Below, piece by piece: positions 12,102 to 23,913 of a stretch of DNA of 64,000 bases (its first letter is position 1; each line of letters begins with the position of its first letter). The translations under genes were made by a program, and so were the position numbers. This stretch comes from Osedax fenrisi. Its lineage: Eukaryota > Annelida > Polychaeta > Sabellida > Siboglinidae. The stretch is taken from positions 47,636,469 to 47,700,468 of the forward strand of contig OZ025244.1 in NCBI GenBank assembly GCA_964019155.1. The letters run 5' to 3'. The notes beneath the pieces were generated by a model. That model did no database searches, was not told the origin of the DNA, and saw only the letters and a program-made list of their open reading frames with translations.

Positions 12102-12820
12102 TGTTTTATAATACAGAAAACCTAGATACCACTATATAAACTATTTATTAATGATGAACCAATCAGATAAAATACAATTAAATTATTTATAATTAATTTT
12201 ATGAATAATTTAATATAAATTAATTAGTAATTAATTTATTAATTTGTATTATTATTTTATTAATTAATAATACAAGTTAATTATCTAAATAATACCATTT
12301 TAGATTTAGCTTCATTGGTGGTATTAATATTATAACGCACGAGATTTTTATGAAAATCAGAATAGTTCACACCCGGTATGCTGATTGGTTATAGGGTGTA
12401 CGTCCTACACTGTATGTCGTGGTGTACGTATTAATACATTATAGTGTCCGAGGGATTTATTAGGGATTTATATGACCTCTAGATATATGCTTATAACTTA
12501 ATTAATTTTGATAACAATTATATATAGAAATTATGTATATAATGTTTAGAATGTTTTATATTTTAATAATATATTGTTATGTTTTATATCGATACATTTG
12601 TATATTCTTGAGAAGGTTTTATGTTGACATTTTTTCTCGGTTATTTTCCCCATAATCGTTAATTAGTTATCAATGATAATATATTGTATTGTGTTCCCAT
12701 CCATCTATAGGCGAAAGTAACTGAATACGGGCAGTGCCCGAACGGACACTCTCGGTAAATCAGAAACCATAAATCCTACAAGAAATTGTAATGAATAAAT
12801 TATTCATAAATATATAGAAA

Positions 12821-12827
<7 letters not shown>

Positions 12828-12863
<36 letters not shown>
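12828..12863. repeat. (AT)n microsatellite
   Basis: About 35 bp of AT dinucleotide in the intron just downstream of the ICL3 exon. Confidence 0.9.
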
Positions 12864-12864
<1 letters not shown>

Positions 12865-12894
12865 TTAACCATACAATTGTATGAATATGTATAC

Positions 12895-12975
12895 CTGATG
12901 AGCCTGCACTTCACTCTCGGACCTCTGTCTTTTAGATAGCACATTACTACCTGACGAAGGAGTCTTAAGTCTGAT
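12895..12975 (-). CDS. GPCR exon encoding intracellular loop 3
   Basis: 81 bp, 27 codons (visible residues 124-150), phase 0 at both ends. The acceptor is TATTTACCTATCACAG and the donor is CAG|GTATAC. It reads IRLKTPSSGSNVLSKRQ and then RSESEVQAHQ. Joined to the preceding exon it gives TLLVIRLKT, the normal end of TM5 in this family. The loop is hydrophilic and Ser-rich, with an RQRSES stretch that could be a kinase site (inference). This is the least conserved exon and is supported mainly by phases, splice sites and the good join on both sides. Confidence 0.78.
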
Positions 12976-13688
12976 CTGTGATAGGTAAATATGTCAACAG
13001 GTCAATAGGTCATATTAACGCGCGTAGGAAATAATTATGCGGTTACTATCTATTGATAAAGTAAACTGGTAAATAGAAACGAAATATATGTATAATCTAA
13101 TGTATCCATATTACAATTATTTTTAAATATAACAATAGGTTATTGAAATTATTATATATAATATCTCAGAATGATGCATTTTAAGTGAATACGTTAAACT
13201 TTAAAAAACATTATATATATTATATAATTAATATTTTCATGTAAAATAATATCTAAACACAGTATAAATGATCAGTATACGTAGGTATCACATATTATCT
13301 AACATTATAACTCTATTATTATCTATCTCTAACGTGTAATAAAAGGTAATAATGTTTACAATAATTATAAATTAGGGACTACCACTCACTTACACAATAT
13401 GTACTTATGTTGACACAAGTTACTACTATAAGGGTGTGATGTGTGTAGCAGTACAGTTGTTCAGATAGACAGTGGTCAGGTGGTCAGGTGGTACACATCG
13501 CGTAGATATAACAGACTATAGTCTGTTCATATGACCAACTGTCCAACTTTCTATGCTACACAAATACTATGACTTCGAAAACGACGAGATATAATTAAGC
13601 GATATTAACTATATATGTCAGGGTTAATAGGGAGAGAACCAATACTTTCTACAAACTCATCGGATGTATTGGATGACCGCACGACGTA

Positions 13689-13734
13689 TTACGTAATAAG
13701 CGATGACGTCACCGCCCGGTATACTATGACGTCA
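13689..13734. promoter_or_regulatory. Cluster of bZIP-type palindromes in an intron
   Basis: TTACGTAA at 13,689-13,696 (PAR-bZIP/E4BP4 type) and two full CRE palindromes TGACGTCA at 13,704-13,711 and 13,727-13,734. The CREs lie within a repeated piece TGACGTCACCGCC(C)GGTAT. All lie within 65 bp of the TM5-exon donor. Function is inferred from motif density only. Confidence 0.4.
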
Positions 13735-13752
13735 CCGCCGGTATATACTAAC

Positions 13753-13893
13753 CACGAGCAGCGTGTACAGTATTGAGATGATCAGTACCGGAAGTATGAA
13801 GCCCAGCACCATGGTGTAGGTGGTGAACAACTTCTGACCGGTGGCGAGATGTCCGTGCGGCCATTCTATTACGCAACTGTAGGCGGTCTTGTC
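13753..13893 (-). CDS. GPCR exon encoding ECL2 cysteine and TM5
   Basis: 141 bp, exactly 47 codons (visible residues 77-123), phase 0 at both ends. The acceptor is ACCCGTGCTGCGCAG and the donor is GTTAGT. It reads DKTAYSCVIEWPHGH, whose Cys is the ECL2 disulphide partner of the TM3 Cys. KLFTTYTMVLGFILPVLII then forms TM5 with the conserved Pro, followed by SILYTLLV. SC.IEWP is a strong match to the allatostatin-C receptor pattern as I remember it. Two TGACGTCA palindromes lie 19 and 42 bp into the downstream intron. Confidence 0.88.
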
Positions 13894-14770
13894 CTGCGCA
13901 GCACGGGTTGTAGTGTTACAGTATATTCCAGTGCCCCTTTAGGGGTATTTTGTGGGCAATTGTCCTTCGCTATTATTGTTTCCCCACATTTTAAATTTTG
14001 CCCATAACAAATATGATTTATTCATAATCAATTATATCATAACGATATTTATTTAGTATAAATCAGCCGATGTATTTTATTATATTGTTTACATATATAA
14101 TTGAAAATGGAATTTCCCGCCCCCACTTTAAAATCCATTTTATAAAATAATATCATCAGAACATCATCAGAACATCAACATTCAATAACATTCTTATTCT
14201 ATATTCATACCATCATAATTTGTAAACTAGATTATCATAACATCTTCAGACTACCACCTTTTGATAAAATCACATCAACATTATCATAACGTATTATATA
14301 ACATATAATATCGAATTTCATTTTCAAAAACATAATTTGTCCGGATTATGGATAATATATGTAATAGGTATATCTATTATTATAATAATGATATTTTGTG
14401 AATGTTAGTTTTTGATGGGTTATATTTACGATATTGATGGAATTAGGATTAATTTAAATAGCAAGTATATCGCATATTGTATATTGGGTATTGTAGTCAT
14501 CAATACAATTATACTTGAGTATTCCTCTTATATAATAGTAGCTACCAATACTAGGTATAATTATACTATTATTTTAATGTATTTTCAGAATATATTTTAA
14601 TATTAGAATATCTACATATATATATATATAATATATAAATGTTTATCTACTGTTATCTATTAAGTTAATTAGATTAGATGAATAATTTGATAAGTTAAAA
14701 TTGGCACCATAAATATATACTGTGAGACGTGCGACGAGTAGAATCCTCACTAAGTTAGTGAATCACTAAC

Positions 14771-14864
14771 GCGGTACTGCGGAGTGATTCTGGCGTAAAC
14801 AACGACCGGAAGTATGACGAAACAAGACACAGTCCATATCACTATCAACGCGTAAGAGGCGTAC
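14771..14864 (-). CDS. GPCR exon encoding TM4
   Basis: 94 bp, visible residues 45-76. The acceptor is CCCATACACGCAG and the donor is GTTAGT. Its first base completes the split Arg codon from the TM3 exon, giving RTPRYASY across the junction as expected for this receptor family. It reads ALIVIWTVSCFVILPVVVYA, a clear hydrophobic TM4 with the conserved Trp and Pro, then RITPQYR of ECL2. It ends in phase 0. The longer open frame on this strand starting at 14,957 is in another frame and is a shadow. Confidence 0.87.
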
Positions 14865-14949
14865 CTGCGTGTATGGGAACCAGGTAGAGTTGAGGTCATG
14901 GATATTGAGCGGGGTCACTCTAATGTCTATGGTTGAGGTTGATGGGGGG

Positions 14950-16360
14950 CGGGGCATAGAGATAGAGAGTTCTCTGTAGTTCTACTATGTTCTCTCTAGC
15001 TCTATGGGCGGGGGATGGTGCGATGGGGCGTGGTTAATGTAACACGTGGTGTCATATGTTTGTTTATTAATTATACATATATATATCATCGATGTAAAAA
15101 AAACTTTTATTTACATCGATGATATATATGCGTGTTGTATTAATTTTTAATTGTGTTGGTTTAATTTTATGATTAATTGAATATTCTATATGATTGCGTT
15201 GTCACGTGTTAATTAATCAGAACGCTTTCATTGTTCATATAAGCGTATTAGGAATAACATGCTTATACGCCCATAATTAATTTAATAACACACTAATATA
15301 TCGAAAATACAATTAAATATAATATTAAATTTATAATAATAAGATATAATAATAAACGTAAGATATATTATATTATCAAATAATTAAATAAATATAATAA
15401 TATATAATGTTTTACTTATATATATATATATAACGTATTGAATGTATTCCACTCTTTCAAATAAAATTAAAAGTTATATATACTATATATGACTATACTA
15501 TATAGGGATATACTAAATATGTTGATACTATAAACTTGATATCACTACAATGGAGTACGGATATAATACAATCCACGGAAACTTAGTAATGTCATATATG
15601 ACATGAAGTATACTTCAATAAATATTAATTTTGAACATAGATTTATAGTTCACCTATTTACAATACAAATCTATGATTTTTAATGACATATTATTTTTCG
15701 ATATAACAAAATAATAAAGAACTTCCATTCAGATCGTAAATTTGTGCGATATTTCTATGTAGGTCATCCTAAAGTTTATTTAGTACCTGATTACAAATGT
15801 TGTAAATAATTAAACTTATACAGATAATTAACTCATCCAATTATTTCATGGATAGTCTAACATGCATATATATAATAGACTAATGTGCGAATGGACTAAT
15901 GGACTACTTTTATTAACTACTTTATTGATATTAAGAATATAATAAATACTATTTTATTTAAAAAGATTCCTCACCGTTAACTATACGTATATCATAATTA
16001 TGCTTATCCTATTAATTGAGTATGAAAATATAATCTTGTTCTACGGTTTTAAGGACGTTAAAGGACGCACCACCTAACCCTATATTTAAATACCTACTGC
16101 TACCATTTAAATCTACTCGCTTCAATACGTATACATATATTTATATTATAGATCTTTATATACTATATTTTCATTGTTATTTTATTTTGGTGGGGTCCCA
16201 TCCATGAACTTAGATGAAGATTTCACTTTTAAAACTATGTGGCTATAATATCCATTCGAAGCCACTATCATGTTAAGGGATCCATGGTTTTAACGAGAAC
16301 TGATTATATTTTTATTTACATTTATATAAGATCACTTCTAAATATTATTTTAAAATCCAT
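14950..16360. other. Intron DNA without recognised genes
   Basis: AT-rich start of the 22.7 kb intron. It has a G-rich patch near 14,940-15,050, a long hairpin at 15,079-15,129 and short (TA)n. No open frame has a protein pattern. Confidence 0.6.
15079..15129. repeat. Perfect 20-bp stem hairpin
   Basis: ATATATATCATCGATGTAAA at 15,079-15,098 is perfectly repeated in inverted form at 15,110-15,129 with an 11-nt A/T loop. It may be a tiny inverted-repeat element or a structured intronic RNA. Confidence 0.8.
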
Positions 16361-16366
16361 TTTAAT

Positions 16367-16459
16367 GGTTCGGATGAGACTCGAACCCGTATACTATAGG
16401 ATACGTATAGTATACTGCTTGTATGTCTGACGCCTTAGCCAATTATGCCACCAAGTCAG
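16367..16459 (-). pseudogene. tRNA-like relic (Leu-type class II)
   Basis: On the minus strand there is an A-box-like TGGCATAATTGGCTAAGG followed by CGTCAGAC, as in tRNA-Leu, and a B box GGGTTCGAGTCTC 47 nt later. Between them GTATACTATA and TATAGTATAC form a 10-bp hairpin around CGTATCC, like an oversized variable arm. The acceptor ends do not pair and I cannot form a proper anticodon stem, so it is a pseudo-tRNA or a tRNA-derived SINE head rather than a working gene. Confidence 0.5.
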
Positions 16460-16599
16460 TTTTAATTAACTAATAGGATAATATATATCGTATATATATC
16501 TTTATATAATACATGATATCATGTATATGTATGCATATATACTCTGATTATATACTTATTCTATTGGTGTTTTCTTAACAATATGATATGTCAATTAAT

Positions 16600-16827
16600 G
16601 GGGTATCCCACTACAAGTATTTCCGGCAACTTGCCGGAATTATTTTAACTTTAAAACGATTTTCTATCAAGTTAACTACACTTTTAGAGGGAAACCCCTT
16701 ACTTTCCAGCAACTTGCCTGAATTATAATAACTTCATAAGTGGTATCCATTTACAACTTGATAGAAAATGGTTTTAAAGTTACAATATTTCCGGTAAGTT
16801 GCCGGAAAATCGTAGTGGAATATCCCC
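16600..16827. mobile_element. MITE with long terminal inverted repeats
   Basis: 228 bp. The left end GGGGTATCCCACTAC and the right end in reverse, GGGGATATTCCACTACG, start arms of about 75 bp. Both arms contain TTCCGGCAACTTGCCGGAA-like palindromes and AACTTTAAAAC plus TTTTCTATCAAGTT. A third TTTCCAGCAACTTGCC copy lies in the middle. No coding capacity. Superfamily not assigned. Confidence 0.75.
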
Positions 16828-16865
16828 TTTTATTCTCCTAATTCATATACTTAATGTATACATAA

Positions 16866-16965
16866 TAAACCGATTCCTATAGTAATATTTGAGAAATTGA
16901 TTTCAAATAAACCGATTCATATAGAAATTTAACAATTGGTTTCTCATAAACCGATTCCTAAACTT
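16866..16965. repeat. Degenerate 40-bp repeat with AAACCGATTC
   Basis: ATAAACCGATTCCTATAG, ATAAACCGATTCATATAG and ATAAACCGATTCCTAA occur at about 40-50 bp spacing, directly beside the MITE. Confidence 0.6.
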
Positions 16966-17371
16966 GACATTTATGAATAGCTTTAATACCGACTCTCATT
17001 AAAAAACTCAGGAAACGATACAAACTCAAATAGAAATCGTATTTGTTGTTAACTGTGTAGGCTATTAAGATAAAGTAAATAATTAAGCTTACTCTTAACA
17101 AATCTTTAATTGTAGTTAATTTTGTACTATTTAATTGTTTTAAATTCGATGAGTTTTAGTATTAGCGATAGTGTTATATTAACGATATACATACAATCTT
17201 TAATTAGAGATACTGAACGGAAGCTGGTGTTTGTTATGACGTACTGCTGAGCGGACCCGTTATCCCCATTATTTGTAAATACATTATATTTACATATTGT
17301 CAACAGCTTTATAACATATATTGATATAGTTGTCGTTGATATTTTAAGTTTAAATCTATATATTATAATAA

Positions 17372-17545
17372 AATAATTGAAAGGTTTATTGATTCAGTTG
17401 AAAACGATGGACGTTTATATGCGTCAAGATGAAATAATAAAACAAATAAATAATTACACGAATAATAATAAATTTCAAAAGAAGAAATTATAATGATAAC
17501 ATATATGAATGTAGTCGACATTTAAAAGTAATAAAATATGATAGG
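17372..17545 (-). mobile_element. Solo 3' end of the LINE family seen at 26.3-30.4 kb
   Basis: AAAGGTTTATTGA(T/C)TCAG, AAAACGATGGACGTTTAT and ATATG..TGTAGTCGACATTTAAAA match 26,294-26,445 almost base for base. The direction is minus, so this is a 5'-truncated insertion of only the 3' UTR. Confidence 0.85.
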
Positions 17546-18054
17546 GTCCGTAACATACTATATTCATATATAACTATAAAATATATTTATAATTACTTAA
17601 ATGAGGTTATATAGGATTATAGAAAATAATACAATTGGATAAGAATATTTTATTTTAAATTATAAATTATTTATCCTAAATTAGTTAAGTACTTAAATGT
17701 CTGTAAGTCGTATATTTTAAAATGTAAATATGAAAATAACTAAACATAAGTATTTAAAATATATCATAAATAATAGGAATTAGTAGATATTGTATAAAAT
17801 ATGAATATATATATAAAATAAGAAAATGCATATTATGAATATATATACCAAAATAAAATTAATTGAAATATAAGCATTATATGTGTTTTTGAAAAGCATA
17901 AATAATAATAAATAAATGTTGAGACTATTAACAATATTGAATTATTAATGGCAGAGATATAGATTTTACTACACATAAATAAATATTGTTAGGTAAATTT
18001 AGCTTAAAAAAACATTCGTTTTAGTAAGTTTATAGTATGTATATGAACTATATA

Positions 18055-18305
18055 TAGTAAGTATAATAAATGGGTATATATATGTGTTATAGGGGTATAG
18101 ATGTAATATAGGGGTATATATATTAACTATAGGGATATATATATAAAGTATAGAGGTATATATATATATACTATAGGGGTATATATGTAATATAGGGGTA
18201 TATATAAACTACATGGGTATATATAAACTATAGGGGTATATATAAAATATAGTGGTATATATAAACAATAGGGGTATATATAAACCATATGGATATATAA
18301 CCCTA
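18055..18305. repeat. About 20-bp minisatellite, TAGGGGTATATATAAAC
   Basis: About twelve degenerate units of ATAGGGGTATATAT(AAAC)TA between 18,055 and 18,305, passing into (TA)n to 18,415. Confidence 0.85.
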
Positions 18306-18784
18306 TATATACTTAATTTATATATATATATATAGTATATATTGTATAGTATATATTGTATATATTGTATATATATATATATATAGTATATATTGTATAT
18401 ATATATATATATATAATTAATATATTTCAGGTGTTTATTACGAATCTATATTTCCTAGAATTCTAGGAGTATATACTTAAGTATATAATTATAATTAATA
18501 CTTATATCCAATATTGGTATACAATTATAATTGTACGAGTATACTCGATTTGGAACATTCATATATATAAATATATATATATATACAATTATATTTGTAA
18601 TATCATTCAATTGAAAAATTCAAAAAATATTTCAGTATACACATTAATAACTATTCTATCGAAGTACCTAATATTAATACATGTACAAATCTAAATGATA
18701 GAAAAGTACCTACATTAAACTTAAATAGTGACCACACCTCGTATAGTAAATAACGTGTAATGAATGACATGATGGTAGGTTATT

Positions 18785-18916
18785 ACTATAATAATACTAA
18801 TAGTAATACTAATAGTTATAGTAATAGTAATAGTAATAGTAATAGTAATAGTAATAGTTATATTAATAGTAATAGTAATAGTAATAGTAATAGTTATAGT
18901 TATAGTAATAGTAATA
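18785..18916. repeat. (TAATAG)n hexanucleotide tract
   Basis: Degenerate AATAGT/AATACT/TATAGT units over about 130 bp. A LINE fragment begins at its right edge. The Asn/Ser-rich frame read through it is an artefact. Confidence 0.9.
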
Positions 18917-19382
18917 GCTTCTGCTTACATCCTACCTCTATTCGACTACTGCAATTTTATTCTTTACAATACCCCCTCATCATATATTACTAAACTACAA
19001 ATTCTTCAAAATTCTATAGCTAGGTGTATATTCAACATGCCAAAATACTCCCATACTCATACATCTCCATTCCTAGTTAAACTCCACTGGCTACCTGTAC
19101 GCCATAGAATCCTATATAAAACTATATTACTGGCTCATAAAGCAATCCACCATGACTCTCCTGACTACCTAACATCCCTACTCAAACTTAAATTACCAAC
19201 TAGTACCACTACACGCTCCACCAATACGTTTCTACTTCAACTCCCTCCTAAACACAACTTACATTCAACCAACACTCGCGCATGGGCAATATCCGTCCCA
19301 TACTCCTGGAACACTCTCCCCACATCCATCCGTACTTGAAAAGAAATTACTGAAAACTCACCTATTTAATATGAAACATTAA
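18915..19382 (+). pseudogene. L2/CR1-type LINE, C-terminal fragment
   Basis: Starts directly after the hexanucleotide tract with ILPLFDYCN, then LQNSIARCIF and the C-terminal signature LHWLPVRHRILYK. It goes on through HDSPDYLTSLL and WNTLPTSIR. A one-base frameshift after SIRT moves the final EKKLLKTHLFN to another frame, ending at TAA 19,380. Endonuclease and RT core are missing. It is closely related in pattern to the minus-strand copies at 22.3-23.9 and 24.0-26.3 kb. The 3' UTR runs to about 19,480 and ends in TGTATGTAATAGTAATAAT. Confidence 0.8.
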
Positions 19383-19639
19383 CTTTAAATATAGATGTAT
19401 GGCCGATTGCTTTATAAGCACAGTTCGCAGTCCGAAAACCGAAAAATGTAAAATGTATGTAATAGTAATAATATATTTTGTCATTAAATAGCATTCTAGT
19501 ACCAACATATTATATAGTAAACAAACTTATTAATAACTGTATTTCAAATAAAGATCTAGGTTTAATATTTGATAATTGTTTATATTTTGATAAGCATGTA
19601 GGATAATAGTAGCATAATAGAGTGTTGTAGAACAAATGT

Positions 19640-21703
19640 ACATATACTTACTTACTTTACTTTCGTCAAGCTCTCGCTCGACCCAATTATGACAGTTTCT
19701 TCCATCATCACAGAACGAATCTCATCGATACTCTCAAGGTAGTTTGAAGTTTTAGAGCATCTACAAATGTAAGCTGCTGACGTCCTCTTCTTCTCTTTCC
19801 TCGTGTGGGCGTCCATAGAACTATATTATGGGCCATCTCTTCTTTGTGACGTACACAGTGTCCAGCAAGATTCAGCATTCTTTCAGAGATTATATCTGTT
19901 ACTTTAGGTAAACCATTATACAGTTTTTCGTTGTTCGTTTTACTTTTCCATGATATATGTTGTGCCATGCGTAGTAAGTGAGTATAGCATCCATCTATCC
20001 GTTTTCTCAGCTTACTGTCTACGGTCCAGCATTGACTTCCATATAGCAGAACGGTTTCAACAGTAGCTTTAAAGGCCCGGATCTTTAACTGATTACTCAT
20101 GCTAGATGTCCATAGTCGTTTCATTCTGTGCATAACCGTCCAAGCAAGAGCCTTTCTGATTTCAAAGTCCTTTTCAGAACTTGAAATCCATGCTCCCAGA
20201 TATTTGTAATTGGAAACTTCTTTTATTGTTTCACCACTTATTGTTTTAATAAATGGGGATTGTTGAAGGTTATATCCGATAACTTCTGTTTTTCTAGTGT
20301 TTAGCGTTAGACCTATTTTCCAGCTTCTAATTCAGCTTCTTTTTCAGCTTGGTATAGTTCTTGAGATATCAGTGCTATATCGTCAGCATAACTTAGATCG
20401 GTTATAACGACTGCTGGTTCTCTACTACATCTTCTCTCTGTTATCTTGAAACCCAGATTGTAATCATTTTCACCAAATACTTGACGCATTATGTAGTCTA
20501 GAGTTATGATAAATAAGAAGGGTGCTAGAGTGTCTCCCTTTGAAATTTTGAAGAATTCTGTTTGTACATCAGGTGTTATAATTCTCGCTTCAGTGTTTTC
20601 ATAGAATAGTGCTATTGCATTGGTTATGATAGATTGTATACCATATGCTGCTAACATTTTTAGCATTTTCCCGCTATCAATACTAACAAATACTTTTTTG
20701 AAATCAACAAAAATAATAACTGCTTTTAGGTCATGGCTCTTAATTACTTCAATTAACCTTCTCAGTGCAAGGATGTGTGCCATTGTAGATCTACCGGATC
20801 TGAACCCATTTTGGTTTGGTCTTAATAGAGGGTCAATATACGGTTGAATGCGATTTAATAGCATCTTGTTAATTATTTTTGCGATGACTGCTGATAATGT
20901 AATTCCTCTATAGTTACCAACTTCTTCTAGGTTGCCAGATTTTGGAATAGGAACTATATCACATTTATACCATTGAGCTGGTTTTTTACTTTGTATTAGC
21001 ATTTGATTTGCAAATTCGAGGATTATATCATCAAGGTTAGTATATTTAAAAACTTCTGGGGTATGCCATCAGGACCAGTTGCTTTACCATCGATAAGATT
21101 ATTCTTTACTTTAGTGTATTCGCTATTCGTAAAATAACCAACGGATATATCAAGAGTTTCAGGATAGATAACTTTGATTTCAGTATTATTAATTTCATGT
21201 TTATCACCTAGGAGTTTCTTAAAGTATTCATACCATATTGTTAATCGGTCTTCCTTATTTCTTGCTTTGATAATACATCTTTTCGAGAGTTTCCGACCAG
21301 TAATCTCATTAATTAATTTCCAACTGGCTGCGTGTTTGGATAGCTTATTTACCTGCTCAATACCTTGAATATCTTTATCGAGTTCTTCAGATTCAATATT
21401 ATCATATTCAGATTGGAGTTTCTGTTTTGCATGTCTAAGGCTATCTTCGTTACTATATGTTGGCGTTTTTGAGTAAATACTGAAAGCTACGTTAACCTTA
21501 TCTCTGGCATCAATGATTCTTGTGTCTTCAGATATGATCTTTATTTTCAGCTTTTCTTTCTTTGGAATTAGTAGGTTTGATATTTTATCATTAGCTTTAA
21601 CACATTTTTCGTAGAGATATGTTGCGCTCCCGTCACATTCTTTGTTTTTGTTTAAAATTTCAAATATGTTTCGAGTCATAATGGAATATTCTTTTATGTA
21701 CAT
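19640..21703 (-). pseudogene. RTE-like LINE, 5'-truncated, two frameshifts
   Basis: Three frames together give one RT region. 21,703-21,023 is the linker and fingers (AKQKLQSEYDN, ATGPDGIPQKFL). 21,002-20,313 has YRGITLSAVI, NGFRSGRST, motif A and SYADDIAL. From about 20,330 to 19,708 another frame reads LNTRKTEVIG, NYKYLGAWI, LLYGSQCW and RGKRRRGRQQLTFVD. Motif A reads FVDFKKVFVS, so the second conserved Asp of AFD is Val. Motif B reads FKISKGDTLAP, lacking most of GVLQG. Both changes point to a dead enzyme. The 3' terminus resembles the copy at 9.9-11.4 kb. No endonuclease domain. Confidence 0.85.
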
Positions 21704-22215
21704 ATGAACTATCTAAATAACTGTATAATAAATATATGGAACAATCTTGATTATGAAACAGTTCATTATCCATCCCTGAACTGTTTCAAATATCGTATAA
21801 ATAAATAATAGTAATACATTTATTATATAATTAAAATATAAAATTAATAATGTACTATTTTTACAGATTTAGTTAAATATTACATTATTTGTTTGTTTCA
21901 TTATTATTTGTTTGATTTTAACATATGTCCTATGTTTATAATATATTTAAAATGTATCATTTATATATTAAACTATATAACTAATTATGTATTACTGGTA
22001 ATACAGGGTACAAAGATAAGAATAATTCTATACAATTAAAGTAGAAATTGAATATTTTGAAGCCACTTACAAAATCATTTTTCGTTTATTTTTACTATAT
22101 AATTTATTTCTATTTTCGATTATTTTTCATTTTTACTTAACCGTAAAACGTTTTAATTTCTTTAATTTTGTAATTTAGTATTAATCTTTGTTTATTTCTT
22201 TAATGTATGTTATCG
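21704..22215. other. AT-rich spacer between LINE copies
   Basis: About 500 bp with no recognisable LINE or host sequence, only AT-rich intron. Confidence 0.5.
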
Positions 22216-22224
22216 TTAGTAACC

Positions 22225-23913
22225 TTGTAACCTTAAGGTTACAATTGTAACCAATTTGTTTAGACACTGCGATCAACATCAGTAATGATTTTTCGGCGGT
22301 GTATCGTATATTAATTATTATAAGCTATATTAAATAGATGTGTTTTCAATTTGACTTTAAAGGTGTGGTCAGAAACTATAGATCTAATTGAGTGAGGTAG
22401 GGAGTTCCATAGTTTAGGTGATATTATAGAAAAAGAAGATTCCTGTTTTTTATTAAGTGATAAAGTTATTGGTATATTTAGTTTGTATTTATGTATTGTT
22501 CGTTGTGGTCGGGATGACTTGTAGTTAGTAAGTAGTTCAGTAAGATAGTCAGGTTTATTATTATGGGTGGCATGGTGGGTCAGTAGGAGTAATTTGTATT
22601 GTATGCGGTAAGGGATGGGTAGCCAGTGAATGGATTTCATATAAGGTGTGATATGTTGTCTTGAGTATTTTTTTATCCTGAAAATGGTTCTGATGGCTCT
22701 ATATTGTAATTTAGTGAGCATTTTGATAGTATGTGCTGGGAGTGAATTTAAAGTAGAGTTACAGTAGTCAAGTCGGGGCAGTATTAAGGAAGTAACTAGT
22801 AGTTTGGCAAGTTCAGTAGTTATAGAAGGTATAATAAGTCGGATCGTATGTAAGGTGTAATTAATGGACTTCGATATATTAGTTATATGTGGTAGATAAG
22901 ACAGCTTTTGGTCAAGTGTGAGGCCGAGGTTTTTAGCTTGGTTAGAGTATTCTATAATGTGATTATTAATATTATAGGTGGTATGGAATGATGTCCTGGG
23001 GATGTATATATTAATAAAGCTTTTGTTTTAAGGCTGTTCAATAGTAGGGAGTTATTTGAAAGCCATTTACTAATGTTACTAATGCATTTATTTATAGTAT
23101 TTATGTTATTGATTGTCAGGTAAATTACAGTATAGCTGTAAGTCATCCGCATATGAGTGAAAGTGTATATCGGGGATTCGTCAAGTAAGTAAAGTAAAGG
23201 GGAAATATATATATTAAAGATAATTGGACCTAAAACAGAACCTTGGGGTACGTCATGAGTTGTGTGGCGGGGTTCTGTTATGGCGTTATCTATACATATA
23301 GAAAAGGATCTGTTAATTAGGTAGGATGTAAACCAACTAAGGACATAATCTTTAATACCAATGTTCTCTAATCTTCGAATAAGAATATTATGGTCTAACG
23401 TATCGAAAGCCGACGACAAGTCAAGTAGAATCAGTATGGTGGGAGTATTTTTTGGAAATAGTAGTATATTGTTTAAAGTATGGAGTAGTGAAGTTTCAGT
23501 GCTCTTGTCCGTTGTATAAGCACTTTGTAATTTATGCAGTATGTTATTATTATTGATTTATGTTCTAAGTTGTTTAGCAATTATTCTTTCAATTGTCTTA
23601 GATATGAAAGAAAGGTTGGATATGGGATGATAATTAGAAAGAATTGAGCTATCAATGGACTGGTTTTTAGGGATGTGAATTACATGGGCATATTTCATGT
23701 GGGATGGGAAGATACCTGCAGTTAGTGAGCGATCGATAATTTTTTTGTAGAATGGAGAAAGAAGGGATGAAAGAGAATGTAATAAACATAATGGAATTGG
23801 GTCTAGTTTACATGTAGATTTAATTGTTAATAAAAGTGTATTGATATTGATAATGGTTGGTAATGAAAAAGTGGAAAATGAGTATATTGGGCTTGATATT
23901 GGTGGGATGCAGG
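22225..23913 (-). pseudogene. L2/CR1-type LINE, RT part with multiple frameshifts
   Basis: From 23,890 downwards the RT can be read in several frames: PFYKKIIDRSLTAGIFPS, NLSFISKTIERIIA, LQSAYTTDKSTETS, LLDLSSAFDTLDHNILI, DVPQGSVLGPIIFN, then SYADDLQLY in a different frame from its flanks (the longer frame reads THMRMTYSYT there). 22,721-22,311 holds the C-terminal part IHWLPIPYRIQYK and LWNSLPHSIRS to the stop. 3' UTR to about 22,225. No endonuclease. The copy abuts the 3' end of the next LINE at 23,914. Confidence 0.82.

Noticed and set aside
14766..14957. Minus-strand 63-codon frame MPRPPSTSTIDI
   Set aside because: It lies in a different frame from TM4; the other frame shows a clear transmembrane segment with splice sites.
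18760..18993. Asn/Ser-repeat protein frame
   Set aside because: Translation of the (TAATAG)n tract followed by the wrong frame of a LINE; the correct LINE frame reads ILPLFDYCN.
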